Positions 28,125 through 39,623 of a stretch of DNA of 61,000 nucleotides are shown piece after piece (position 1 is the stretch's first letter; each line of letters opens with the position of its first letter). Origin of the DNA: Photobacterium aphoticum (GTDB lineage Bacteria > Pseudomonadota > Gammaproteobacteria > Enterobacterales > Vibrionaceae); NCBI RefSeq assembly GCF_001029435.1, contig NZ_LDOV01000033.1, positions 1-61,000 on the forward strand. Reading direction: 5' to 3'. A program made the translations under genes and the position numbers. The notes below the pieces were generated by a model. It searched no databases. It worked only from the letters and a program-made list of their open reading frames with translations, and had not been told where the DNA came from.

Positions 28125-28312
28125 TGAACCTGAGTAATTTTGAAAAGATGGATCCGGTGATGCTGATGAGCATCGTCAATATGAAGATCCGTGATGAGTT
28201 TGGTGATCTGGATGCGTTAGTGAAATACTACGACATCGACAAAGATACCCTGGTTGCCAAATTGGCGGCGGCAGGCTTTGATTACCTGCCGGATGCAAAA
28301 CAATTCCGCTAA
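28124..28312 (+). CDS. DUF4250 small protein
   Basis: 62 residues beginning [20 protein letters not shown] and ending GFDYLPDAKQFR, typical of DUF4250. It looks like a small helical protein with a helix-turn-helix-like centre (KYYDIDKDTLVAKLAAAG). Translationally coupled to yaeP; it sits where rof (yaeO) lies in E. coli but is unrelated in sequence as far as I can tell. Confidence 0.8.
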   Translation: MNLSNFEKMDPVMLMSIVNMKIRDEFGDLDALVKYYDIDKDTLVAKLAAAGFDYLPDAKQFR

Positions 28313-28360
28313 GTCGAATTGACGTACATACATCAAGCAAGCGCAGCAACTTACTCACAC

Positions 28361-28390
28361 AAAAAACGGAAGCCGAGGCTTCCGTTTTTT
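28361..28390 (+). terminator. Terminator of yaeP-DUF4250 (works in both directions)
   Basis: AAAAAACGGAAGCC and GGCTTCCGTTTTTT (28361-28374, 28377-28390) with a 2-nt nominal loop. Flanked by an A-run and a T-run, so it can also end leftward transcription of the permease gene. Confidence 0.88.
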
Positions 28391-28435
28391 TATGCACTGA
28401 TGAAACGTGACCGGTGGGTTATCCTTCCCGTAGGA

Positions 28436-29647
28436 TTAACCTTTAAAGACCGGCAGTACATTCGCCATTGCCAGCAAGTGGAAGGCTGCCGTCAGCACAC
28501 CAAAGGTAATCACCACATTAATCGTCAGACTGCCCCCCGGTACCACAAAGCCCTCTTGCGCCGGTACACGCTGACGCAGCGCTTTTGCCAACATCGCAGG
28601 GATGATACACGCCCAAATCGTCGCAGCAGCCCCAGCCAGACCAATCGCGGTCACAAAACCAAACGGCGCAATCAACGAGAACACCAAGGGTGGCAAGAAA
28701 GTCACCGCCCACGTTTTCAGACGACCGGTACGGGTATCTTCAAAGCCAAAGAAATCCGCTAAGTAATCAAACACGCCCAGACCCACACCGATGAACGAAG
28801 AGACAACCGCCGCAATCGAGAAAATATTCAGTGCTTGCTTAATGCTGGTCGAGTCAATGCCGTTGGTCAGTGCTGACAACAATGCATCCACACCCCCACC
28901 CGCAGATACAACCGGACCAAAGGCTTCACGCGGCAAGTTACCAAAAATACAGATCACCCACACCAGATAGAACGTCAGTGCAATCGCGGTACCAGCAAGA
29001 ATGGCTTTTTTCGCTCGCTGCTCATCTTGGTAGTAATCACGCATGGTACTCACTGAATGGTGATAACCAAACGAGGTCAGCGCAACAGGCAACAAGGCCA
29101 ATGCATAGGCGGAGTACGAGGTATCGGCATCACTCACTGAGAACAAGGTCGGTACGCTGATCTGCGACGCCAAACCGGAAATCCCCAAAGCAAAACTGAT
29201 GATCATAAACAAAATGAGCACAATGGAGATACGGTCAACCGCGCGGGTCGAGTGCAAGACAAACGCCGAGCACAACGCCACAAACAAGACGGATGCCAAC
29301 TCACTGCTCACGCCCAACATGCCGCTGAAAATGTCTCCTGACGTTGAGATGTAGGCATAAAGCAAAATGCCCCCCACAAAATACAACGACAGGTTATTGA
29401 TGAAGTTTACTTTTTTACTCAATACGTCTTTGGCAACGGTATTGAATGAGGATTTGAAGTCGTAATGTTTGAGCGCTTCAAGCAATAACCAGCCCGACAA
29501 GGTCATCATGATCATGGTGACGGAAATGGCGACCACGCTCCACACTGTCCACGCACCGGCTCCTGCACTTGGCAACCCTAACATACCGGCGCCGACGCAC
29601 ACGCTAGCGATAATACATGCCCCTCCAAGGGTGGACGGTTTACTCAT
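28436..29647 (-). CDS. Aromatic amino-acid permease (HAAAP family, TyrP/Mtr-like)
   Basis: 403 residues, about eleven membrane helices. The N-terminal GACIIASVCVGAGMLGLPSAGAG is the diagnostic substrate-binding helix of tyrosine/tryptophan permeases, and FGYHHSVSTMRDYYQDE follows in the middle. Proton-driven uptake of tyrosine or tryptophan in the inner membrane is expected; the exact substrate cannot be told. Transcribed alone. Confidence 0.85.
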   Translation of the reverse strand: MSKPSTLGGACIIASVCVGAGMLGLPSAGAGAWTVWSVVAISVTMIMMTLSGWLLLEALKHYDFKSSFNTVAKDVLSKKVNFINNLSLYFVGGILLYAYISTSGDIFSGMLGVSSELASVLFVALCSAFVLHSTRAVDRISIVLILFMIISFALGISGLASQISVPTLFSVSDADTSYSAYALALLPVALTSFGYHHSVSTMRDYYQDEQRAKKAILAGTAIALTFYLVWVICIFGNLPREAFGPVVSAGGGVDALLSALTNGIDSTSIKQALNIFSIAAVVSSFIGVGLGVFDYLADFFGFEDTRTGRLKTWAVTFLPPLVFSLIAPFGFVTAIGLAGAAATIWACIIPAMLAKALRQRVPAQEGFVVPGGSLTINVVITFGVLTAAFHLLAMANVLPVFKG

Positions 29648-29787
29648 AACGACTCCTAAACAACGCTAAATGTATCAGTGTGCTAGTACAATAATATGTT
29701 CCGATTATTTAAGCAACTGAAGATTATCTTTTTATCGAAAATCGCGAGGGGCAGTATTTCCTGTTATGAGAGAAAAATGCGCCACAT

Positions 29788-29824
29788 AAAAAAAGGCACA
29801 GGATCCTTTTACCGATCCTGTGCC
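29788..29824 (-). terminator. Terminator of the cytochrome c gene
   Basis: Perfect 11-bp stem (GGCACAGGATC 29795-29805 with 29814-29824); read leftward it ends in a run of seven T residues (29788-29794), about 60 nt past the cytochrome stop. Confidence 0.88.
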
Positions 29825-29880
29825 TGATGTCGCTTCTCTCAATGCGTCTGTTATTTCAGCAGTGCTACTTCAGCGATGTA

Positions 29881-30192
29881 TTACTTCAGTTGTGAATAGT
29901 ACGCCGCGAGATTAGCCATATCCTGATCGTTGAGCATCATTGCCATCGGCTGCATCACTTGTGCCATGCCGCCGGTACGCTCTTTATTCTTATACGCTTT
30001 TAACGCGTTGATCAGGTACTGCGCATCCTGACCTTTCAGATGCGGGTAACCCGGAATGGCCGAGATCCCCTCCACCCCGTGGCATGACGCACAGATCATG
30101 GATTTGGCTTTTCCGGCTTCAGCATCACCGGCGGCCATGGCAGGAGAAACCATCATGGTCATCAATAGTGCACAAGTTAAACGTGTTTTCAT
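29881..30192 (-). CDS. Periplasmic monohaem c-type cytochrome
   Basis: 103 residues with a signal peptide ending near AMA/A. One haem-binding CASCH motif lies at about residues 34-38, and Met residues in MQPMAMML (about 83-86) offer the distal ligand. Resembles cytochrome c5/c4-half proteins that carry electrons to oxidases in the periplasm. The ATG at 30192 has GAGGA upstream; the frame extends further but without coding character. 37 nt after tilS. Confidence 0.85.
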   Translation of the reverse strand: MKTRLTCALLMTMMVSPAMAAGDAEAGKAKSMICASCHGVEGISAIPGYPHLKGQDAQYLINALKAYKNKERTGGMAQVMQPMAMMLNDQDMANLAAYYSQLK

Positions 30193-30229
30193 TGTATCCT
30201 CGTTCTCTTTTTTATTTCCCGTGTTCTTG

Positions 30230-31651
30230 TCATTCATCAACACATGCCTGATCGCGCGGAGACCAAACAATGTCACAGACATGGCTACCACCACCACCCG
30301 CATCGTCATAAGCCTCACCCGCAAATGCCTGCACCACAAATAATCCTGCCACGGCGACCAACTGATCACCGTAAAAAATCAGCGGCAAACGACGACGTTG
30401 CCAGCTCGGCACACCGTATTCCTGATACAGTTTCTTCAGCTTGCGTTTACCGACCCGGCCCACCGGACACACTTCCACGCCGGCCGGCGCGGCAAAACGG
30501 ATGGTAACAGGCTCGGTTTCATGGGGTAATCGTAGTCGACCGACGACGGACGATGCCGGTAATTCCAAATCCTGCACTTTCGGATTTTGCGGTTGTACAG
30601 TTTGCGGGTGTACAGAAAGACGTTGCAGACACAACGTGCCTAACCCACTCGGCAACACACACGGCGTATCGACCGTACATGTCAGCACCACATGATCAAT
30701 CGATGCATGGGGTTGCACCACGTACAAGCGCTGCTGAAAACGGCGCAACGTATAGTGATGCCAACACAATTGCGGGTTGGCATCGACCTTGGCATTCACC
30801 ACACTGTCCCACATTTGCTGTAATTGTGCCTGCGACGGCATCACCAGATCTTGCTGCGCCAACCATAACCGGATCAGGGCTTTGGCTTGTCGCTCACTGC
30901 CCAATGCCGTCACGGCCAAGCTGCCATCCGGCTGCACCGCCTGCGCCAATTGCGCGGCCAGTAAGTCTTCCAATAAACGCTCTTGCTCGGCACACAAACT
31001 GGCGCTGCGAGCAACCGCTTTGCGGATCCCCGGCCAACGGGCGGTCAGCAAGGGCGTCACCTGATGGCGCAGAAAATTGCGATCGTAACGCTCATCCTGA
31101 TTACTCTCATCCTCGACCCACTCCAGTTGATGAGCATGAGCATACTGTTCGATCTCTGTCCGTGACACACCCAGTAACGGACGGCAATGCAGCCCTTCAC
31201 CGAAGGCCATTTGTGCTGGCATGGCGGATAACCCTGCCGGGCCACTGCCGCGCTTTAAGGCGAGCAAAAACGTTTCCAGCTGATCATCAGCATGCTGGGC
31301 GGTCAGCAGCACCGTATTCGCATCGACATGCTTATTCAGCGCCTGATAACGGGCATCTCGCGCCAGTTGTTCGATGCTCTCACCAGAGCCTGTCGGCAAT
31401 GTGACATGCTCCACCACACAAGCCATACCGGCCTCTTTCGCCCAGGCTTCACATTGCGCCGCCCACGTATCGGCATTGGCACTCAGTCCATGATGCACAT
31501 GCACCGCCTGACACGTCACCTCAGGATGCGCTTGTTGGTATCGCGCCAGTAAATGCAACAGCACACGCGAGTCCATACCGCCACTGAAGGCAAGCACAAA
31601 GCGAGAGGGAGAATAAGCACGCAGGACAGAATCTAACTGGGGGTACAACAT
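30230..31651 (-). CDS. tilS: tRNA(Ile)-lysidine synthetase
   Basis: 473 residues. The PP-loop motif SGGMDS (about residue 24) binds [21 protein letters not shown] is the family signature. The C-terminal TilS domain contains [19 protein letters not shown]. Converts C34 of the AUA-reading tRNA-Ile to lysidine. The ATG at 31651 is preferred to a TTG seven codons upstream. It follows accA after a terminator. Confidence 0.95.
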   Translation of the reverse strand: MLYPQLDSVLRAYSPSRFVLAFSGGMDSRVLLHLLARYQQAHPEVTCQAVHVHHGLSANADTWAAQCEAWAKEAGMACVVEHVTLPTGSGESIEQLARDARYQALNKHVDANTVLLTAQHADDQLETFLLALKRGSGPAGLSAMPAQMAFGEGLHCRPLLGVSRTEIEQYAHAHQLEWVEDESNQDERYDRNFLRHQVTPLLTARWPGIRKAVARSASLCAEQERLLEDLLAAQLAQAVQPDGSLAVTALGSERQAKALIRLWLAQQDLVMPSQAQLQQMWDSVVNAKVDANPQLCWHHYTLRRFQQRLYVVQPHASIDHVVLTCTVDTPCVLPSGLGTLCLQRLSVHPQTVQPQNPKVQDLELPASSVVGRLRLPHETEPVTIRFAAPAGVEVCPVGRVGKRKLKKLYQEYGVPSWQRRRLPLIFYGDQLVAVAGLFVVQAFAGEAYDDAGGGGSHVCDIVWSPRDQACVDE

Positions 31652-31754
31652 GGCAGGCCATCCGACAGGCAAACAAACGAAGAGAGGAGCAGTATATCAA
31701 AAGCCGTATCTCACCCACAGCGCCGTGATTGTTGTTACCGCGAAACAACAGGCA

Positions 31755-31784
31755 CAAAAAAGGCCAGCCGTGGCTGACCTTTTG
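31755..31784 (-). terminator. Terminator of accA
   Basis: Leftward hairpin AAAAGGTCAGC / GCTGGCCTTTT with one G-T pair and a T-run, about 20 nt past the accA stop. Confidence 0.78.
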
Positions 31785-31802
31785 GTGTTCATCTGCTGGC
31801 TA

Positions 31803-32762
31803 TCAACAGTAGCCGTAGCTCATCAGACGCTCGTAACGACGCGCCAATAGCGCTTCGCTGTCCATCTGATCCAAATCCGCCAACGTGGTCAGGATCTGCT
31901 GCTTCAATGAGGCTGACATCGTCGCCACATCGCGGTGTGCACCACCCAATGGTTCTTCTACGATGTTGTCGATCAGCGACAATTCTTTCAGACGCTCAGC
32001 CGTCATACCCATGGCTTCTGCTGCCTGTGGGGCTTTATCCGAGTCACGCCATAGGATAGACGCACACCCTTCTGGTGAAATCACCGAGTAAGTGGAGTAC
32101 TGCAGCATGTTCACACAGTCACCCACACCGATCGCCAATGCACCGCCTGAGCCGCCTTCGCCCACCACGTTACAAATCACCGGCACTGTCAGGCCAGCCA
32201 TCGCTTTTAGGTTAGCCGCGATCGCTTCAGACTGACCACGCTCTTCCGCGCCCACACCCGGGTAAGCACCGGCGGTATCGATAAACGTGATGATTGGCAT
32301 CTGGAAACGCTCTGCCATTTTCATCAGACGCAGGGCTTTGCGGTAACCTTCCGGCTTAGGCATGCCGAAGTTACGCAATACTTTTTCTTTGGTCTCACGG
32401 CCTTTTTGGTGACCGATCACCATCACAGGACGACCATCCAGACGCGCGATACCGCCAACCAGTGCCTTGTCATCAGCAAAAGCACGGTCGCCAGCCAATT
32501 CATCAAACTCTGTAAACATATGTTCGATGTAATCCAGCACGTACGGACGCTGTGGATGACGCGCCAGTTGGGCAACCTGCCAAGCACCTAAATCGTTAAA
32601 GATTTTTTTGGTTAGCTCTAGGCTCTTCTTTTCAAGTTGCTCAATTTCTTTATGTAAATCAACCGATTCAGAATCATCACGGCTAGATACATCACGCAAT
32701 GCTTCAATTTTGGCTTCCAGCTCTGCAATCGGCTGTTCAAACTCAAGGAAGTTCAGGCTCAT
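31803..32762 (-). CDS. accA: Acetyl-CoA carboxylase carboxyltransferase subunit alpha
   Basis: 319 residues, the usual AccA length. The N-terminal helical region is followed by the carboxyltransferase core with [34 protein letters not shown] and [15 protein letters not shown]. Forms the alpha2-beta2 transferase with AccD and makes malonyl-CoA for fatty acids. Follows dnaE by 56 nt, as is standard in this group. Confidence 0.97.
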   Translation of the reverse strand: MSLNFLEFEQPIAELEAKIEALRDVSSRDDSESVDLHKEIEQLEKKSLELTKKIFNDLGAWQVAQLARHPQRPYVLDYIEHMFTEFDELAGDRAFADDKALVGGIARLDGRPVMVIGHQKGRETKEKVLRNFGMPKPEGYRKALRLMKMAERFQMPIITFIDTAGAYPGVGAEERGQSEAIAANLKAMAGLTVPVICNVVGEGGSGGALAIGVGDCVNMLQYSTYSVISPEGCASILWRDSDKAPQAAEAMGMTAERLKELSLIDNIVEEPLGGAHRDVATMSASLKQQILTTLADLDQMDSEALLARRYERLMSYGYC

Positions 32763-32818
32763 ACCACTTCAATCCTTTTGCTCATAATCATTCATGTCAG
32801 CAATAACTATGGGCTTAC

Positions 32819-35800
32819 TTAATTAAACTCAAGCTCGACCTGCTTCTCACCCAGTAATATTTTGAGATCTGAGATGAGTTGATCCGCAGGGGTGACACGC
32901 CATTCTGTCCCGAGGGTCAATTTGGCACGTGCGTTCGAGCGCTGATAATACACGTGAACAGGTACAGTACCTGCACGGTGCGGTTCCAGCACACGGCTGA
33001 AACGTTCAAAAAACTGTTGATCGATCTGTTCTTCTGTCACGGAAATCGCCAACCCTCGCAGGTGCTTTTCACGCGCATCAGAGATATCTAGCACTTCTCT
33101 GGCGGACATTTTAAGGCCCCCATTGAAATCATCAAAGCTGACCTGTCCGGTCACTACCACAATTCTATCTTTTTCAATCAGATCCAGGTAGCGATCCAGT
33201 GCTTCAGAATACAGCATGACCTCCATTCGACCAGAACGGTCATCCAGGGTCAACAGGCCAATGCGGGTTCCGCGCTTGGTGGTCATCACACGGGCGGCAA
33301 TCACCAGGCCCGCCACACTCACCACTTTGTCACGCCCTGTCGGGTGCGCATCCTTCAAACGCCACGTGGTGTAGTGCTTCAGCTCTGACACATAAGCGTT
33401 GATCGGGTGGCCCGTCAGGTACAGACCCAGCGTCTCGCGCTCCCCTTCCAGCCAGACTTTCTCTGGCCATTCCGGGATATTGGCGTACTTGTGTTCTACC
33501 TCTTCCGGCGCATCCGTCAGTACCCCGAACATGTCGGTCTGACCAAAGGCTTCCGCCTGATGGTGCTGGCTGGCAGCGCGGATCGCATCGTCCAGCGTCG
33601 CCATCATCGCCGCACGGTTCGGGCCTAATCGGTCCATCGCGCCGGCTTTGATTAATTTTTCCAGTACGCGTTTATTGACTTTTTTGGTGTCAATTCGGGC
33701 ACAGAAATCGAACAAGTCTTTAAAGTGGCCGCCTTTTTCGCGCGCCGCAATGATGTTCTCGATCGGGCCTTCACCGACCCCTTTCACCGCGCCGATACCG
33801 TACACAATCGCGCCGTTATCGTCCACGTTAAAGCGGTACAGGCCTTTGTTCACATCCGGCGGCAACAAGGTCAGCTTCATGCGCAGACACTCATCCACCA
33901 GACCGATGATCTTGTCGGTGTTATCCATATCGGCGGTCATTACCGCTGCCATGAATTCTGCCGGATAGTGCGCTTTTAACCACAGCGTTTGGTAAGACAC
34001 CAGTGCGTAGGCAGCGGAGTGGGATTTGTTAAAGCCGTAGCCCGCAAACTTTTCCACCAAGTCGAAGATTTTCATCGCCAACTCGCCATCAACGCCATTG
34101 TTCACCGCACCCTCTTCAAAGGTGGCACGCTGCTTGGCCATTTCTTCCGGCTTTTTCTTACCCATCGCACGACGCAACATGTCGGCACCACCCAAGGTGT
34201 AACCGGACAGTACCTGTGCGATCTGCATAACCTGTTCCTGATACAGGATGATGCCATAGGTCGGATCGAGGATCTCTTTCAACGACTCGTGCTGCCACGT
34301 CGCATCCGGGTAAGAGATCTCTTCACGGCCGTGCTTACGGTCGATGAAGTTATCTACCATGCCTGACTGAAGCGGGCCCGGACGGAACAGGGCCACCAGT
34401 GCGATCATGTCTTCGAAACAGTCCGGCTGCAGACGCTTGATCAGATCTTTCATGCCGCGTGATTCGAGCTGGAATACCGCCGTCGATTCTGAACGTTGCA
34501 GCATGGCAAAGGACTTGGCGTCCGCCATTGGGATGGCCGCAATGTTCACCGGCTCCTTCCCTTCCGCTTCCAAGCGAGGGTTAATCATCCCTAACGCCCA
34601 GTCGATGATGGTCAGGGTACGCAGACCCAAGAAGTCGAACTTCACCAGACCGGCAGTTTCCACGTCGTTTTTATCGAACTGGGTGACCGGGTTGCCGCCC
34701 TCGGCATCACAGTACAGCGGCGCAAAATCGGTGATCGTGGTTGGCGAGATCACCACACCACCGGCGTGTTTACCGGCGTTACGGGTCACCCCTTCCAGAA
34801 TACGACACATGTCGATCAGATCTTTGACCTCTTCATCAGAGTCATACATCTGCGGTAACTGTGGCTCAGCCTCAAAGGCTTTCGCCAGCGTCATCCCAGG
34901 CTCTGCCGGGATCAGTTTGGAAATACGGTCAACGAAACCATATGGGTGACCCAGTACACGGCCTACGTCGCGAATTACCGCTTTCGCCGCCATGGTACCG
35001 AACGTGATGATCTGTGATACCGCATCACGGCCGTACATTTCCGCCACGTGATCGATAACCTGATCACGCTTATCCATACAGAAGTCGATATCGAAATCGG
35101 GCATGGAGACACGTTCAGGGTTCAGGAATCGTTCGAACAGCAGGTCAAATTCCAGCGGATCCAGATCGGTGATGTCCAAGGCATAAGCCACCAATGAACC
35201 GGCACCCGACCCTCGGCCCGGTCCTACCGGTACCCCGTTATCTTTCGACCACTGGATGAACTCCATCACGATCAGGAAGTAACCCGGGAAGCCCATCTGG
35301 TTGATCACTTTCAGCTCGACATCCAGACGCTCGTCGTATTCCGGACGGCGCTCTGCGCGCACCGCTTCATCCGGGAACAAAAACGCCAGACGACGTTCCA
35401 GACCTTCTTTGGACTTCTCTACCAGGAAGTCTTCGATGCTCATGTCACCAGTCGGGAAGTTAGGCAGGAAGTATTCCCCCAAACGCACCGTCACGTTACA
35501 ACGTTTGGCGATTTCCACACTGTTTTCCAGCGCTTCAGGAATGTCGGCAAACAAGGCACACATTTCTTCTTCGCTGCGCAGATACTGTTGATTGCTGTAC
35601 AGTTTCGGGCGGTTAGGATCAACCAGGGTGTAACCGTCATGGATAGACACGCGGATTTCGTGGGCATCAAATTGATCGGACGTCAAAAAGCGCACATCAT
35701 TGGTGGCCACAACCGGCAAATCCGCATTCTCAGCCAATTCGATGGCAAAGTGCAGGTAAGCTTCTTCATCCGGACGGCCGGTACGTACCAGCTCCAGATA

Positions 35801-36298
35801 ATAGGCATCCGGGAAATAGGTTTGATAAAACGCCACACATTTGTCGACCATCTGCTGGTTGCCTTTAAGCAAGGCTTTGCCGACATCACCGGTTTTGCCC
35901 CCAGAGAGCAAAATCAAGCCTTTGGCATGCTCCACCAGCCACGCTTTGTCCATCACAGGCATATGCTGTACATGGCCACGCTGGTAGGCTTTGGAGATCA
36001 ACATGGTCAGGTTCTGGTAGCCTTCGTTATCGGCTGCCAGTACGGTCAGATCCCACAACTCATCCCCCATCTCTTCCGACATCACTTTGAAGTCGGCACC
36101 AATGATAGGTTTCATGCCTGCGCCGTGCGCCGCATAGTAAAACTTCACCAAACCACAAAGGTTAGTGAAATCGGTCAGTGCCATTGCAGGCATGCCCATG
36201 CCCGCCACGGTTTTAACCAGTGGGCCGACCTTGGAAAGGCCATCGACCATTGAGAAGTCACTGTGGACACGTAGATGAATAAAGCGAGGATCAGCCAT
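32819..36298 (-). CDS. dnaE: DNA polymerase III alpha subunit
   Basis: 1159 residues. PHP domain at the N-terminus ([16 protein letters not shown]), catalytic Asp pair in [10 protein letters not shown] (about residue 400), [16 protein letters not shown], and C-terminal OB and tau-binding regions. Replicative polymerase core. The ATG at 36298 (MADPRFIHL) is the family start; the longer frame lacks support. The ribosome-binding site is weak. Confidence 0.98.
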   Translation of the reverse strand: MADPRFIHLRVHSDFSMVDGLSKVGPLVKTVAGMGMPAMALTDFTNLCGLVKFYYAAHGAGMKPIIGADFKVMSEEMGDELWDLTVLAADNEGYQNLTMLISKAYQRGHVQHMPVMDKAWLVEHAKGLILLSGGKTGDVGKALLKGNQQMVDKCVAFYQTYFPDAYYLELVRTGRPDEEAYLHFAIELAENADLPVVATNDVRFLTSDQFDAHEIRVSIHDGYTLVDPNRPKLYSNQQYLRSEEEMCALFADIPEALENSVEIAKRCNVTVRLGEYFLPNFPTGDMSIEDFLVEKSKEGLERRLAFLFPDEAVRAERRPEYDERLDVELKVINQMGFPGYFLIVMEFIQWSKDNGVPVGPGRGSGAGSLVAYALDITDLDPLEFDLLFERFLNPERVSMPDFDIDFCMDKRDQVIDHVAEMYGRDAVSQIITFGTMAAKAVIRDVGRVLGHPYGFVDRISKLIPAEPGMTLAKAFEAEPQLPQMYDSDEEVKDLIDMCRILEGVTRNAGKHAGGVVISPTTITDFAPLYCDAEGGNPVTQFDKNDVETAGLVKFDFLGLRTLTIIDWALGMINPRLEAEGKEPVNIAAIPMADAKSFAMLQRSESTAVFQLESRGMKDLIKRLQPDCFEDMIALVALFRPGPLQSGMVDNFIDRKHGREEISYPDATWQHESLKEILDPTYGIILYQEQVMQIAQVLSGYTLGGADMLRRAMGKKKPEEMAKQRATFEEGAVNNGVDGELAMKIFDLVEKFAGYGFNKSHSAAYALVSYQTLWLKAHYPAEFMAAVMTADMDNTDKIIGLVDECLRMKLTLLPPDVNKGLYRFNVDDNGAIVYGIGAVKGVGEGPIENIIAAREKGGHFKDLFDFCARIDTKKVNKRVLEKLIKAGAMDRLGPNRAAMMATLDDAIRAASQHHQAEAFGQTDMFGVLTDAPEEVEHKYANIPEWPEKVWLEGERETLGLYLTGHPINAYVSELKHYTTWRLKDAHPTGRDKVVSVAGLVIAARVMTTKRGTRIGLLTLDDRSGRMEVMLYSEALDRYLDLIEKDRIVVVTGQVSFDDFNGGLKMSAREVLDISDAREKHLRGLAISVTEEQIDQQFFERFSRVLEPHRAGTVPVHVYYQRSNARAKLTLGTEWRVTPADQLISDLKILLGEKQVELEFN

Positions 36299-36331
36299 GA
36301 CTAACCAGTTTCTATGTGTGGGTAAAACAAA

Positions 36332-36381
36332 GAAGGTGATTATAGCCCAAAGCACTCTCGCTGTTGACTGTAATCACCTTC
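36332..36381 (-). promoter_or_regulatory. dnaE promoter bracketed by an 11-bp inverted repeat
   Basis: Leftward -10 TATAAT (36339-36344) and -35 TCAACA (36362-36367) with a 17-bp spacer. A perfect inverted repeat (GAAGGTGATTA 36332-36342 and TAATCACCTTC 36371-36381) overlaps the -10 on one side and sits just upstream of the -35 on the other. It could be an operator for an unknown repressor. Confidence 0.6.
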
Positions 36382-36438
36382 AATAGGGTATTTGCTGTGC
36401 GACAAAGTGTGTCACGGCGCAAAGGATGCTGACGACCG

Positions 36439-37044
36439 TTAGTCCAGTCCCAAAATGCGCTTCACCGGCTTAAAGCTCTTGCGGTGTTGCTCAATCGCAC
36501 CGTGGGCTTCTAACGCCTCAAAATGTGCCTTGGTCGGGTAGCCTTTGTGCTTGGCAAAACCGTACTGTGGATACTGGGCATCCAGCTCATCCATTTCACG
36601 GTCGCGGGTCACTTTGGCCAAAATGGACGCGGCACTGATCTCTGCCACGCGCAAATCGCCCTTCACCACCGCTTGTGCGGCCATTGGCAATGCCGGGATC
36701 TTGTTGCCATCCACCAGCACGAAATCCGGCTGAATCGACAAACCGGCAACCGCACGCTGCATCGCCACCATGGTTGCCTGCAAAATGTTCAGCTCATCAA
36801 TTTCTTCTGGCTCACAACGGCCCAGTGACCACGCCAATGCCTTCTCTTTGATTTCATCAAACAGCAGGTTGCGTTTTTTTTCACTCAGCTTCTTGGAATC
36901 GGTCAGCCCTTCAATCGGGTTGTTCGGATCCAAAATCACTGCGGCGGTCACGACCGCGCCCACCAACGGGCCACGACCGACTTCGTCGACGCCTGCAATG
37001 CAAGACGCAACCGGGTATTCAAACGGGGGAAATTCTGTTGCCAT
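36439..37044 (-). CDS. rnhB: Ribonuclease HII
   Basis: 201 residues. Acidic active-site motif [12 protein letters not shown] at about residue 18, then [12 protein letters not shown] and [16 protein letters not shown]. Removes RNA primers and misincorporated ribonucleotides. Between lpxB and dnaE as in related genomes. Confidence 0.96.
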   Translation of the reverse strand: MATEFPPFEYPVASCIAGVDEVGRGPLVGAVVTAAVILDPNNPIEGLTDSKKLSEKKRNLLFDEIKEKALAWSLGRCEPEEIDELNILQATMVAMQRAVAGLSIQPDFVLVDGNKIPALPMAAQAVVKGDLRVAEISAASILAKVTRDREMDELDAQYPQYGFAKHKGYPTKAHFEALEAHGAIEQHRKSFKPVKRILGLD

Positions 37045-37133
37045 CGTTTTATCTACTTACAGATTGAGAGAGTGGCGGCCGGTTCTGACCGCCACGATGC
37101 GATATGTGGAGCTCGCGGCTTACTTACCGCCCT

Positions 37134-38285
37134 TTATTTACCAATCAGGGTCAGCACAGCTTGGGCGGCTTTTTTATCCGCATCGCATTTGATCAATTGG
37201 TGCAAACGGGTGAACTCAGCCATTAATGCCTGATTGTCCGCTTGGTACTCCGGCGCCAAGAAGCGGTTCACTTCACGGGCCAGATTCTCTGGGGTGCAGT
37301 CTTCTTGCAGCAATTCTGGCACCAATTCACGGTCGGCCAAAATATTGGCCAGTGACACGTATTTGGTTTTCAGCATGCGCTTGGCCAGCCACGCGGTCAG
37401 CGGTTTGACTTTATAACCCACCACCATCGGACGCTTCACCAGCATACATTCCAGTGCAACGGTGCCTGACGCCAGCAAGACCGCATCGGAGGCAATCATC
37501 ACATTGCGCGCCGTGTCATCCACCAACACGAAGTCCAGCTCAGGGGCTGTTGCCTGCCACGCTTGCTCAAACTGGGTGCGGCGCTTTTGGTTCACCAAGG
37601 CCACCACAAAACCCAAATCCGGGTGTTGCTGTTTCAACAAGCGGCAGGTCTCAATGAATGGCGGAGCCAATAACTCCATCTCGCCACCCCGACTGCCCGG
37701 CAGCACGGCCAGCCAGCGTTTGCTGCTGTCTAGACCCAGCAGTTGCTGCGCGGCGTGCTGATCGGTTTCCAGCGGGATCGCATCTGCCATGGTATGGCCG
37801 ATGAACTCACACGGGACATTGAATTTGTCGTAGAAGGCTTTTTCAAACGGCAGAAAGGCCAAGACCAGATTGGTCGCCGCTTCAATTTTGAAGATGCGTT
37901 TCTGACGCCATGCCCACACTGACGGGCTGACGTAATGCACGGTTTTGATCCCGGCATCTTTCAAATCACGCTCCAGGCGCAAGTTGAAGTCCGGCGCATC
38001 AATGCCGACAAACACATCCGGCGGGTTGTCCGTGAAATATTTGACCAGCTCGGCTTTCACCTTGAACAGGCGAGGCAAACGGCCCAGGACTTCCACAATC
38101 CCCATCACCGCCAACTCTTCCATGTCAAACAAGGTTTCACAGCCTTCGGCCTGCATGCGCGGGCCGGCAATGCCGACAAACTCCGCATCCGGATACTGCG
38201 CACGCACGGCTTGCATAAAACCGGCACCTAAAATATCGCCGGAGATCTCCCCGGCGACAATTCCTATACGAAGTGGCTTCGTCAT
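37134..38285 (-). CDS. lpxB: Lipid A disaccharide synthase
   Basis: 383 residues. Opens with [17 protein letters not shown], then [21 protein letters not shown] and the C-terminal VPELLQ region of LpxB. Joins UDP-diacylglucosamine and lipid X in lipid A synthesis. The ATG at 38285 follows one base after the lpxA stop. Confidence 0.97.
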   Translation of the reverse strand: MTKPLRIGIVAGEISGDILGAGFMQAVRAQYPDAEFVGIAGPRMQAEGCETLFDMEELAVMGIVEVLGRLPRLFKVKAELVKYFTDNPPDVFVGIDAPDFNLRLERDLKDAGIKTVHYVSPSVWAWRQKRIFKIEAATNLVLAFLPFEKAFYDKFNVPCEFIGHTMADAIPLETDQHAAQQLLGLDSSKRWLAVLPGSRGGEMELLAPPFIETCRLLKQQHPDLGFVVALVNQKRRTQFEQAWQATAPELDFVLVDDTARNVMIASDAVLLASGTVALECMLVKRPMVVGYKVKPLTAWLAKRMLKTKYVSLANILADRELVPELLQEDCTPENLAREVNRFLAPEYQADNQALMAEFTRLHQLIKCDADKKAAQAVLTLIGK

Positions 38286-38286
38286 A

Positions 38287-39075
38287 TTAGCGAATGATTC
38301 CGCGTTCTGAGTTGTTAATCGCATCCAGGAAGCGACCCACTGACGGCCACTCTTCAGCCATCTCAGCCAGTACCGGCTTCACTTCTGCCAGCGTTTTACC
38401 CGAGCGGTACAGCTCTTTGTAAGCGCGACGCAGGGCATGCAGTTCCGGCTTTTCAAAACCGTTACGCTGCAGGCCAACCAGGTTCAGGCCAAACGGTGAC
38501 GCGTGGTTACCTTGTGCCAGTACGTAAGGCGGTACGTCTTGTACCACCGCCGAACAACCACCGATGTAGCTATAAGCACCAACGGTACAGAACGGGTGAA
38601 TGGCAGACAGTGCCATCACGCCGGCGTAATCGCCCACGGTCACATGGCCACCCAGAATCGAGTTATTGCCAATGTGAGTGTGGTTACCGATCACCACGTC
38701 GTGTGCCACGTGCGCGTTCACACACAGCAGGTTGTCGTTACCGACAATGGTCACGCCTTTGTCTTGTACCGTACCACGGTGGATCTGAACACTTTCACGG
38801 ATCACGTTGCGATCGCCGATTTCTAGGCGAGTCGGTTCACCGTTGTATTTCTTGTCCTGACACTCTTCACCGATGATCGCGTAAGCAAATACACGGTTCT
38901 CATTACCCATGGTCGTTGGACCTTTGATCACAACGTGGGACATGATTTCGTTGCCTTCGCCGATCACGACATCTTTTGCGATGTAAGTAAACGGACCAAC
39001 AGTGGTGTTAGCACCGATCACTACACCGTCTTCAATCACCGCTGACGGGTGGATTTGCGCAGTTTCGTGGATCAT
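38287..39075 (-). CDS. lpxA: UDP-N-acetylglucosamine acyltransferase
   Basis: 262 residues. Left-handed beta-helix hexapeptide repeats ([20 protein letters not shown]...) and the catalytic-His region [19 protein letters not shown], then the C-terminal helical domain. First step of lipid A synthesis. Its ATG overlaps the fabZ stop by one base (TAATG). Confidence 0.97.
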   Translation of the reverse strand: MIHETAQIHPSAVIEDGVVIGANTTVGPFTYIAKDVVIGEGNEIMSHVVIKGPTTMGNENRVFAYAIIGEECQDKKYNGEPTRLEIGDRNVIRESVQIHRGTVQDKGVTIVGNDNLLCVNAHVAHDVVIGNHTHIGNNSILGGHVTVGDYAGVMALSAIHPFCTVGAYSYIGGCSAVVQDVPPYVLAQGNHASPFGLNLVGLQRNGFEKPELHALRRAYKELYRSGKTLAEVKPVLAEMAEEWPSVGRFLDAINNSERGIIR

Positions 39076-39527
39076 TAGAATTCTCGTCTTGCACATTTCA
39101 GCTCAGCAGAACACACCACTTGGTCGTCCACTTTTGCTACACCGTTAAACATCGCAATGCCACGGCGCTCTTTGAGGAATTCCACTTCGATGATCATCTG
39201 ATCACCCGGGCCAACTGGCTTGCGGAATTTTGCGTTGTCGATACTTGCAAAGTAGTAAAGCTCATTTTCCGCCGGCGCACCAAATGTTTTGAATGCCAAC
39301 AGGCCCGTTGCCTGTGCCATCGCTTCAAGGATCATTACGCCTGGGAACACGGGCATTTTAGGGAAATGGCCAGTGAATTGCGGTTCGTTGACCGACACGT
39401 TTTTAATCGCCGTCAGGGTTTTGCCTTCTTCATAATGGGTTACGCGATCAATCATCAGGAACGGGTAACGGTGAGGAAGAAGCTCTTGAATCTCGGTGAT
39501 ATTCAGCGTTTTATTTTCGCTAGTCAA
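39075..39527 (-). CDS. fabZ: (3R)-hydroxyacyl-ACP dehydratase
   Basis: 150 residues. Hot-dog fold with [14 protein letters not shown] and catalytic His and Glu in [20 protein letters not shown]. Fatty-acid elongation enzyme that competes with LpxA/LpxD for hydroxymyristoyl-ACP. The start is a TTG at 39527 with AGGA upstream; no ATG lies in a suitable position, and fabZ of E. coli also starts with TTG. Confidence 0.96.
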   Translation of the reverse strand: MTSENKTLNITEIQELLPHRYPFLMIDRVTHYEEGKTLTAIKNVSVNEPQFTGHFPKMPVFPGVMILEAMAQATGLLAFKTFGAPAENELYYFASIDNAKFRKPVGPGDQMIIEVEFLKERRGIAMFNGVAKVDDQVVCSAELKCARREF

Positions 39528-39623
39528 AACTGAATTCCTGTCTAGTCAAATAGGGAAAAGGGCGTGTGCAAGCAACACGCAAAGCGGCCTCTCACGCGGG
39601 GGCCGCTTGCCACAAAGGCGCGA

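Noticed and set aside
29670..29692. TyrR box upstream of the aromatic permease (TGTA...TACA)
   Set aside because: The spacing between TGTA and TACA is 12 rather than 10 and the inner TyrR bases do not match.
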